DNA of 64,000 nt, taken from NCBI GenBank assembly GCA_037178625.1, contig CM074137.1, positions 806,001-870,000 on the forward strand. Reading direction: 5' to 3'. The position numbers were made by a program, and so were the translations under genes. Under the pieces are notes generated by a model. The model was not told the DNA's origin. It searched no databases and saw nothing but the letters and a program-made list of their open reading frames with translations. Origin of the DNA: Skeletonema tropicum (Eukaryota > Bacillariophyta > Thalassiosirophyceae > Thalassiosirales > Thalassiosiraceae). Positions 51,239 through 60,342 of the stretch are shown here, one piece after another (the first letter of the stretch is position 1; the number at the start of each line of letters is the position of its first letter).

Positions 51239-54219
51239 ATGCCTTTCATCAATCTACTGACACCTCATGTTCTGCTGACAATAATAAACCTTCTATTACT
51301 GCCTGCTCAAAGCAAATCACTGGGTATAAACACAGCAGCATTCACCACCAACCATAAGTACCTTTCGAACCAGCGATCGATACGGAAAACAACCGTGCTC
51401 TTGTATCAAATTGTAGATGAGCCGCTAAACAAAGACAGAATTTCGCCATCAGCAAAGAACACAGAAGATGACAATGATGTGGACGACACCACCGATCGAG
51501 CAGCGTTAGGGGACAACATTGATTCAAAAAACCTATCACTGGACACTGATGATGAAGCAGTTGAGGACAACAAAGACTGGATATCCGCCACTCGGACTCT
51601 CGGGGGTCTCATCTTGCATTTAAAAGATGAAACGAAGGATAGTAACGTCGATGTGTTTGGTAGGCCTTTGAATCTGCCTCAAATTGATCAATTTGGTCTA
51701 CCTAAAGAATACAACGATAATAACAATGGGTGGCAATCTTCATTGGCGAGTTATTTGTTGAAGTTGAAGAGTGATGAGGAGGACAATCGAGAGCGGATTG
51801 TTGAGGAAAACAAGGGGAGGAAGAGGAGCATTAATGAGGATGGAGAAAGTTCCGGGGTTTCAATGAAAATACAGATAGACCAGGTAAGATCATTGAATGT
51901 GCTGTTTAATCGAGGCATGCATTATAGATGTGAACGTATCTCTGTCTGATCATGCTCTTTTTCACCCTTCATCATGGTACAGAAAATGAAAGAACTTGAT
52001 GAAAGTGTCAACCAACTATCCATCACTGACAATTTTATGAACGATATTCAAGTTATACCCAACTCTCAAAACAGCAAAAGCAGTAGCAAGTCAACACCAC
52101 TTGAAGGAGATGTCATTGGGCAAGATATATTACGACTAAGCTATCCTGAACATTACAAAATAGGATAGGACGAGATATGAGACACCTTGCAGTCTCCGTC
52201 GCGGCAAGCATTGATCAACCGTGGCAATGGAAATTGTTCTTCGACGAAGGAGGTGGAGTCTTGCCTCTGTTAGAATGCATTCGTGATGGTGCAAGATCTG
52301 TAGAAAAGGGTCGAGCCGATGGTGATGTTGAAGGAACAGCGCTTCTTTTGGAGCAGCAGCAGAACGAGGCGTCGTTTGCTGCTGCGTGCACTGCCTGTCG
52401 AGCTTTGAGAGATTTGAGTGCCTTATCCAAAGATTTTGCTGCTGTGGTAACTGATGATATTCTGAGGGTGAATGAACAGTGGAGTACATGTGTGGTTGAA
52501 GGAGATGGTTACAATTGCTATTCAGGTGGGTTGATTTCAGATCTTCTAATACTTTTGAGACACGCCAATGAAGCAGAATCGTTTTATAATGGCATAGGAG
52601 ATGAAAGGAAGGGATTGCATCGTAGGAGACGTTCTAGTTTCAGTCGGACCGATCGAAAAGGACGACAGGACGCTCGCCGTCGTTGCGGTTTATATGTTGT
52701 CCAACTTCTGTTAGCCATGGTAGTAGCAAGTGACAAAGCTGTCGAGACCTTGCGAGCTACTTCAGGTCTTATTGAAGTTGTTGAAGGATGCTCGTCTTAC
52801 GCACAATCAGAGCGTTTCAAAAGAAAGTGGGTAAGAAAACCTCTCAACTTTTTTAGACGAAAATTAGGAAAGCGAAAGGCTCAGTTGCGAAATGATGAGT
52901 GGTTAAAACCAGGTCTGCAGGGACAAGTGCAGCAGAACGCAAACAAACTTCTTGCAGGTCTTGGACACAACATATGGACCCCAAAATTACCCGGCCAAAA
53001 AGGACTTCGTATTCTTTGCTTAGATGGAGGAGGGACTCGTGGTATTGCCGCCGTGAATTCCCTTCGTCATCTTGTAGATGCAATGAAAGGAATTGAAGTG
53101 TGTGATGCCTTTGATATGATTGTTGGGACTTCAACAGGTGCCATTGTTGCATTCTTAGTGGGGTTGAGGCGAGAGTCAGCTGCAACTGCAAGAATAAGAT
53201 ACGATGTTTTGATCAAAAGAATCTTTGTGAAGTCATTGCTAAAGCCAATCATGCTCGCAACAACCACTGCTTCCTACGACGAAGCCAATCTAATGGAGGT
53301 TTTGGAGGAGATTCTGAAAGATGACGGGATGCTCGATTCTCGGGCAAATCCAGCGGTTCCTCTCATCACTGCTGTGTCTTCAAAGATGAGTTCCACGCCT
53401 TCCCAGTTAGCGCTACTACGAAATTACAATTACGGTGGAGGCGAAATGCCTGATAGCTTCTGTATCGACCCACAAAAGGCAAGGGAGCGGCTTGGACTAG
53501 CTTACGACGATGTTATGGAGCCTGATCTGTCAAAGGATTCTCCTAAAAAGTCCACAATCAAGTGTGCACCACGGACTGGAAAAGGATCAAGATATCCAGG
53601 CTCATTCCGAGTTACGCAAAAGATTGCTTTACGCGCTACTACAGCTGCACCTACATTCTTCAAACCTCTATTGAGCTTTGACGAACTATATGTTGACGGC
53701 GGAATACTGGCAAGTAATCCTACTTCTGTTGCAGTGCATGAAGCACGCTCTTTGTTCCCTGATGTACCAATAGAACTGATAGTATCAGTTGGTACGGGGC
53801 GCTTTGAAGAAATCAAAGTCCCGCCTCGGGTTGGATGGGATGGAATTGTGGCTCAAATTCTTGACTCTGCAACTGACGCAGAGCAAGTCCACCATGCTAT
53901 GGAGGTAAGAAAGTGATTTCAGTAATCTCAGTTATGTTTTCTTGTCCTTGCCATTTCATTCTAACATCATTCTCCTCATACGCACTTTTCCCAATAGGAC
54001 GTATTTGGGGAAGGATCAAACGCCCGGGGTGGATCAAAGATGTCCTCAACAAAATACATGCGTTTCAATCCATTCATTGGACCGCCCGATTCTTTTCCCA
54101 TCGATGAGGTCGATGAAGATAGACTGCAAGAACTATGCGACATAGTAGATCGATACATGGATGAAGATGAACAAAAGGATAAATTGAAACAGCTTGGTGA
54201 TATCATACATCCAAAATAA
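51239..54219 (+). CDS. Patatin-like phospholipase, interrupted by a 5-bp tandem duplication
   Basis: Exons 51239-51883, 51983-53904 and 53998-54219 (donors GTAAGA, GTAAGA). The N-terminus is a signal peptide-like helix (LLTIINLLLLPAQS) and a Ser/Asp-rich stretch. The lipase core has the oxyanion loop LDGGGTRGIAAV (GAT at 53023), the nucleophile elbow GTSTG (Ser 53131-53133) and the Asp of VDGGI (53695-53697), i.e. the Ser-Asp dyad of calcium-independent phospholipase A2/PNPLA8-type enzymes that release fatty acids from phospholipids or galactolipids. An armadillo-like helical region precedes it. Around 52157-52167 the sequence reads ATAGGATAGG; a single ATAGG would give HYKIGRDMRHLAV without a break, but the doubled form shifts frame and stops at TAG. 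Not at a homopolymer, so less likely to be a base-calling fault. Confidence 0.75.
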
Positions 54220-54552
54220 TGAGCACGAAAAATGGTGCGACGATGCTGGAGCGCAGCAAATGCTACCAAATTTGAATAAAAGTAAAAGCTAGCAAGAGAC
54301 CTTTGGTCTGAGTATATTTACTATTATATTTATTTTCTCCCTCTAACAAAAGAAGCTTGCTGGGTTAAACTGTCCATAGGCTCCTATCCAGATGTACTCT
54401 TCGTCTCGTGAGTTCAGGAGGAAGAGCCATCCACAGAGAGAAAGAGACATTGTGTCGTTTAGACTTGCTAGCAAATTGTCCTGTAGAGCTGACACACCCT
54501 TACAGTCCAACTTACTCAAGCCAAATTTCCCTGCATGTGACAGCTCGTCAGT
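54220..54552. other. Convergent 3' intergenic region
   Basis: No gene seen between the two convergent stop codons. Confidence 0.35.
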
Positions 54553-55131
54553 CTACATCAGCGAAGGACGCCTGCGACTCTTCTTGATCTTGATGCTGCT
54601 TTTGGATGCTAACATTTTCTGTATCTTGTTTGGCAATGCTGTAAGTTTCTTCTTCCGTGAAAAAGTGGGTGAGTCTTCTACTGGACTCTGAGAAACCACG
54701 GATACAGTAGTCACTGCAATTGTTTCGTCATCTTCAACAACTCTCTTCCGAGAAGTGCCTACTGCAGATGATCGCTCAAAAGGAGCGTGAGCGAAGTCAT
54801 CTGCAACACCCTTGGAGACAAGTTCTGGAGGATTATCATCCTCTGGTAAGGGTTTGTCTGCCATTATCTTGGCCGGGCTACTATACAACATCTGCATGGC
54901 GCGCTCTCTATCTACCACACTCTGACAATCCCGCTCATCAATACAATTAATAGCAGCGCAAGGGAAACGACATGTGAACCATGATGTTAGTTCAAAGGAA
55001 TTATCAACGAGATCTAAAATCGGTGATGCATGGCTGGAGTTTGAGTGATATGATATGGAGTTTGAAGTAGTAGAAGCTTCCGATTCCTCTCTATTACATT
55101 CGAATATTGTTTCTAGTGGTTGAAAATTCAT
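54553..55131 (-). CDS. Unknown protein, copy 1 of a tandem pair
   Basis: 192 residues from ATG 55131. Recognisable only by comparison with its neighbour at 56.2-57.0 kb. Shared blocks: PLETIFECNREES near the N-terminus; SPILDLVDNSFELTSWFTCR then FPCAAINCIDERD; RAMQMLYSSPAKIMADKPLP; VVEDDETIAVTTVSVVSQSP; and a basic C-terminal tail KKLTALPNKIQKMLASKSSI. The paired Cys and Trp block suggests a small conserved core, and the acidic middle with basic tail suggests a nuclear or membrane-associated protein. No known family. Confidence 0.55.
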   Translation of the reverse strand: MNFQPLETIFECNREESEASTTSNSISYHSNSSHASPILDLVDNSFELTSWFTCRFPCAAINCIDERDCQSVVDRERAMQMLYSSPAKIMADKPLPEDDNPPELVSKGVADDFAHAPFERSSAVGTSRKRVVEDDETIAVTTVSVVSQSPVEDSPTFSRKKKLTALPNKIQKMLASKSSIKIKKSRRRPSLM

Positions 55132-56173
55132 AGTCAAGAGTAAATAATTGTGGGATGTAAAAGATGAGTGCAATCGATTATCGATAGAGCAATCCAGAGC
55201 TTTGGTGCTGCTGCCTGCTGCGTAAGACCCGGATCAATGATTGGGAAGGAACTATCCTGGAACTATCCCCGACATGAATAACATTTTTGGTCTTAAGTGG
55301 CAGCCAAAATCAGCCATCTGTACCAGGTCCTACGTTGGTCTGTTCACGTTTATCTGAAAAAGTTTCCCGGCTAAGATACAGGGAGACAGAATCCCTTCTG
55401 CCTTTGTATGAGATGAAAAATTGTGGGCGGAAAGGTGAAACAGCTCTAGAGAGAGATGTCGGGCAAAAAACTGGAAATGCTTTGGTGTTCTCTGACAGCA
55501 GCTACGTTCTTTGGTCAAATGTCATTGCCCGATGCGTAAGCTAGAGATAAGGAGTTCAAATCTGTTGAATCTCTCCAGAGTTGAGGCTGGAAGAAGAATC
55601 AAGATCTAACTATGTAGAACCATGTGAAATGCCGAAGATAAAGAAATGATGCAAACACCTTTGAAATTACCTAATAAGCTGGAAGACATCAGATCATCGT
55701 GGCCCCGGTCTACTTCTTGATGCCACAGAAAGTGACTGTTTGGGGCGGTTGCAGATGCCTACTTACTGCATCCTTTTGAAAGGATCGGAAATGATTGTTT
55801 AACAACCGTTCTCTTATTATAAGATAGAATAGAAAATGTGAGTTCTACCGAAGAGGCAGCCCTATTGAGAGCGCCATTCGTCAGAGGATCATGTTGATAT
55901 TGCATATAATCTTGGGTTGGTAAGTTGTAAGAATATTCGATATGATGTTACCAGTTACCACGAATTACACTTTCGACTAGGCTCAAATCGAGAGGAGTGA
56001 TTCATTTGAGCAATGCAATCGAGGATTTATATACATTACTAAAAAATGTTCCTACACTTTTGTAAATACAACAGTGTCCCCTACTGAAACTTTTCTTCTC
56101 TTGCACTTCTCAACTAACCAATGAAAAACAAATTTATCTTTTTTTGACACATCTCATATGTCATGTACACCGC
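55132..56173. other. Intergenic between the two paralogs
   Basis: About 1 kb with no recognised gene. One plus-strand frame (55287-55544) has no motif and no support. Confidence 0.35.
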
Positions 56174-56967
56174 CTAACCTCTCACCAGCATTGGGCGCCC
56201 ATCATTCTTCTTCTTCTTACTGCTCCCCTTGAATAACTTCTTCACCTTTTTCGGCACAATCGCATGTTTCTTTCTGCCCTGGGGAATAGGTGAAGAAGTG
56301 TGGCGCTCCGAATCTAATGATACAGTTTCCACCTCGGTTGCCTCATCATCTTCAATGACAAGAAGTTTTTTATGAGCATTTGATTTGGAACGGATGTGGT
56401 CCGAATCCGCCGATGTCATGATGGGGAGATGAGTGTACATTACATCGGGATCCACTTCCGCGAGGTGAGTGTATTCGTCTGTAACGCCGCCCTGGCAGTC
56501 CCCTTGAGGGACTTCCTCTGGTAAGGGAGGCTCTTCAACCTTTGGCTTTGTTGGGCTATACATTACATTCATGGCACTCTCTGTCGATAGCCTATTCACC
56601 ACACGGCCGTCGTGCTCATCAATGTCCACGACAGCACAGGGGAAACAAGATGAAAACCACGATGTTACCTCACAGGTGGCACCGATAAAGTCTAATATCT
56701 TGGGTCCCTGACTTGAATTTGACGCAGCAGATCCCGTCGATGATCCCGAAGTGCTGGCCTGATCTGGAGGGCAGGGGGATTCCCCTCCTCTCTGCTAGAT
56801 TCGGTCACAAGCTCCAGCGGTTGGCCGAGCAGAGGATTTATTTCTCGACCACGCTTGAATGTTGTCTTTTTTTCACCGCTAGGCCGACGTGACGACGGTG
56901 GTAGTCTTAAAGTATTCACTCGAGGCGAACCAGACCTCTGTAATACTGGAGAGAAGGCGGATGTCAT
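56174..56967 (-). pseudogene. Unknown protein, copy 2 of a tandem pair, with one frameshift
   Basis: Reading from ATG 56967, the first frame gives NPLLGQPLELVTESSREEG, matching copy 1. It then loses frame near 56790. The next frame supplies SNSSQGPKILDFIGATCEVT, SWFSSCFPCAVVDIDEHDG, NVMYSPTKPKVEEPPLPEE, VIEDDEATEVETVSLDS and the basic tail KKVKKLFKGSSKKKK. One additional G in the GGGG at about 56790 would join the two parts. Whether the gene is truly broken depends on that base. Confidence 0.5.
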
Positions 56968-57490
56968 ACTTTGGTTTCACTATGGTCTGCTGCACTTATT
57001 CAATGAGAGGATCAACAGCAACAACAACATTTTTTTTGTTACCCGTATGCACGATCACGGGAAGACCTCATCTCGCAGAGACGACTTTGATGTGAGTTGC
57101 AAAAGGGAAGGAAAGCAGTGAAGAAAGGCGGCTTGGCGGGAGGGCGCGTAGGATATTATTTGGACCGTTAGTGGCAAAACCGAGCCTAAACTTTGCTCTT
57201 ATACTAATTCCTACCGAAGTAAGAACAGCTTATAAGAAAGGATTCGCGAAGGGATTTGCAATGATCGCGGTTTCTTTGCCGAGAACTTCCAACGGTCACG
57301 ATTTAGTTCGTTGGACGTTCTCAGTTCTCGATCTAAATTCAAATGATGCAACGGAAAGTATCCATTGTACAGCCTCTGTGCCACCACCACAAATCCCTTT
57401 CCTAAATCTAAATTCAAATGATGCAACGGAAAGTATCCAAACACTCCGATTTTGTACCTTTGTACCACCACCAGCAACGGTATTTTAGGT
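56968..57490. other. Intergenic with a ~67-bp tandem repeat
   Basis: CTAAATTCAAATGATGCAAC followed by GGAAAGTATCCA occurs at about 57332 and 57399, with CCACCACCA after each. No gene supported. Confidence 0.5.
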
Positions 57491-57579
57491 ACATTTTGGT
57501 TATATTCATAATTTCGCCCCTCTCTCTAGATAGAGGGCTGATCAGACGTATCGTACTTTAAAAATTTCTGTTATATTAT
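57491..57579 (+). mobile_element. 5'-truncated SINE fragment
   Basis: Family tail ATAATTTCGCCCCTCTCTCT, GACGTATCGTACTTTAAAAA and TTCTGTTATATTATTA. Direct repeat TATTTTAGGT at 57481-57490 and 57580-57589 is a plausible 10-bp target duplication. This copy has several small insertions relative to the 24.7-kb one. Confidence 0.8.
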
Positions 57580-57589
57580 TATTTTAGGT

Positions 57590-58362
57590 GAATGTACGAT
57601 ACCGAAAGACAAAGTAAGGAGAGCGGGGACAGCGTATTAGTAAACATACTGCCTCGTTTTCAATTGCACAATCGTCTCCACGAGGAGTGGTGGTTTTGCA
57701 GCTGCTGCATACTTTGTTGAACGAGAGAGCCCTAAATGTGCTAGAAGAGAGAAGAGATAAGCAGTTTAGGCGCCTGCACGCCAGCTGAAAGAGAGGCGGT
57801 AACCGCAGGAAGTCAGGCATCATCGATTTTCGAGCGCCGACCCCATGCCTGCGAAAGGCAGGCGATGGGGTCGGCGGCAGATTCGTCCACTACAATACTC
57901 TATGTTGCTACTTATATTAAAAGCTATTTCTTTTCTTTCGCATTGCTAGCTGTTTCATTGCTCAACCAGGCACCATTGCCTTATTCGATCAATCGAATTG
58001 ATTGTAGTATGACTGTGCGACGCGAAACGACTGTAACATTTGTAACGATTCGACCTTTCCGGGTAACGAAATGTAACAATGACGTAACACCGGTTTTCGA
58101 CGCCATCGGCGTAATTCACAGGGGGGGTTAGGCGATTCGAACAAGAATAATATAGATGTAGAGAGCGAGGCTGTGTGACATTAAGGTAAAAAGGACCCGT
58201 TGCTGTTGGTCTGTCTAGTATTATCATTACTTTTTGTAGAAAGCCTTCCAGGCAAGACTTTTATTGCGCTCTATACATTCAAGCTTTCACTGCAAACTTC
58301 AAGATGCTTACACTTAGTGATGGTGTGTGTCGAGTCAACTCGCTCGTGACGCACAGGGAGTA
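57590..58362. other. Intergenic, no gene recognised
   Basis: Frames on both strands lack motifs. Contains AGGCATCATCGATTTTCGAG and an inverted pair CCCATGCCTGC/GCAGGCGATGGGG near 57841-57871. Confidence 0.3.
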
Positions 58363-58399
58363 CCGGTTGAACCGATCTTGCGGAAGATCGGTCATCCGG
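58363..58399. other. Strong inverted repeat (hairpin)
   Basis: ACCGATCTT-GCGG-AAGATCGGT forms a 9-bp perfect stem with a 4-base loop, and CCGG lies symmetrically on both outer sides. No gene around it explains it; it lies 90 bp outside the TIR element that begins at 58488. Confidence 0.6.
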
Positions 58400-58487
58400 C
58401 TCCACCCTTTTTTAGCGTAGCCAACCACAGTAACCATAAACCAAAGTTATGTCTCCAGTAGTTGACTCTTCTGGCGTCATCAGGTTA

Positions 58488-60323
58488 TGTCTTTGCGCTC
58501 CACACACGAGACGAATTTATGCCTTTTTGCACATTTACCTAACATTACCGGGAATCACTGTACGAATTGTCATTTTGTTGCACATTTCCCCGATGAACGT
58601 CTCAGACGGATTCGTGTGGCCACACGAGATCTCGTGTGAGATGTGGCCAGCTCACACGAGATGTTGTACAATTTTGTACGGCCACACGAATCTATCAAAC
58701 ACCCCCTATGCCCTCCCATCATGGCACTTCTACACCCCTAGCTGACCAGCCACCACAACCTCCGGCCACAATGCGTTTGCCTATGTTATGAGCTTCCGTG
58801 AGAGCTGCCGGTCGGCGTTGTAGGTGGGGTATTATTCAAAATATAGCGTTTTGTGTCGAAAATGAGGACATCGATCGAAGCATTTATTATTTATGCACAT
58901 GAAATGTAAGGCGGATAACGCAACAAATCAATGCAAGCCGTGGCGTAAATCGTCTTATGATATGTAAGGAAGGTATCTGCAACATTGTAGAATTATTGGG
59001 CGGTCGTAGGTCTCATTTGATACGTTATATTAGACCGACTCGCCTGTGCTCGGACCATGCTGCCGACGATGTCATCGTTATATTTAATGGTGTTTCGCCG
59101 CTCTGTTATTGACACCGCTACCCCCAATGATCAACACAATAATCATCTTTGATTTGCCGCTCAGGCTGGCTCTCAAAAACTGTTTCTACCAAAATTATCC
59201 GTGTTATCTACCTATTTTGGAGGAGGTGATCATGCTATCCACACATCTGTTGGGTGGTTAATGACGCAATAAAACGGAAAGAGACGATATACCAAGCGAA
59301 AGAGTTTGGATTGACACTATTGAGAGCGAGGGGGGACAATAGTTTGGTGTCCTCCATCTATATACAAAGAATGTCAGCTCATTATAGTTGAATTGTGTAT
59401 TGTTGTCTATTGTTGTTCAGATCAAATAATTCCAAAGAACATGCACAAACTGTCACTCACTCCAATAATGTTAAACACCAACTGATCGTATGCGCTTCAC
59501 CATCATGGAGAATGGCTTCATAATGTCATGATGGCTAGATTACTTCGTAAAGAGTATAAATATGCAACAAATTTATCAGCCATACCCTGCAATCACAATC
59601 CAAAGAGTTACATTGTTGTCCTGTATCACCTCAGATCAGCTCATCCACAGTGTTATTTCTCCATATAACGGTTGAAATATCTTTGAATAATAAGATATTG
59701 TGGCATAGGTGCTGGTATCATATTATTTGGGAGCATCTAAGACCCTTGCAACATATTGTGGGGTGCCGGTGATGTGCGTTCAGTAGGTAAATAATGAGAG
59801 TAATATGGATGACTCCTCACCAAAAACATTTGCAACTCCTATAGGATAGTTATATGAAGGATATATGAGGGTAATGACCCATTGGTTGAATGATAACATG
59901 GAATAAATGACCCGTATTGACCATTTGACGCTCGGTCGAAATACGGAAACGTACTATTTAGTGAGCAATACGTCGTCACACACTTAATATCGGTACAAAT
60001 TGATGGGACCATTCGATTCTGCGTTGAAAATTGGTCTAAATACAATATTTTGGGTGTGGTAGACGTAAGGTTGTCGGTGTTAAAGGCATTGTACTTGTGG
60101 TATCGATCAGTGCTGTCATGGTAAAATTGTGATTGTATGATGAGTCGTTGTGAGAAAAGTGTGACTGTTTAGTATCTTTTTAGGTCCTGCTTAGATGAGT
60201 GTTATCTCGTGTGTTCTCTCTTGTATTCTCGTGTGTACGAGCGTTTCAGAGCGCAGAGACACAATTACGGATTTTTGTGTGATTGTAGAAAAAAATCCGT
60301 CTCGTGTGTAGAGCGCAAAGACA
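58488..60323. mobile_element. 1.84-kb TIR element without transposase
   Basis: The ends match as inverted repeats over 31 bp with two mismatches: TGTCTTTGCGCTC, then CACACACGAGACGAATTT on the left and TACACACGAGACGGATTT on the right. Subterminal TCTCGTGTG motifs recur on both strands, including the palindrome CACACGAGATCTCGTGTG (58621-58638). No frame inside resembles a transposase and the centre is AT-rich, so it would be non-autonomous. No clear target duplication. The right end lies 20 bp from the stop of the GH16 gene. Confidence 0.65.
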
Positions 60324-60342
60324 GCCTCTTACAAGTTCACAC

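Noticed and set aside
57584..57823. Small Cys-containing minus-strand protein
   Set aside because: Short, no homology recognised, and its beginning overlaps the SINE flank; not enough to call a gene.
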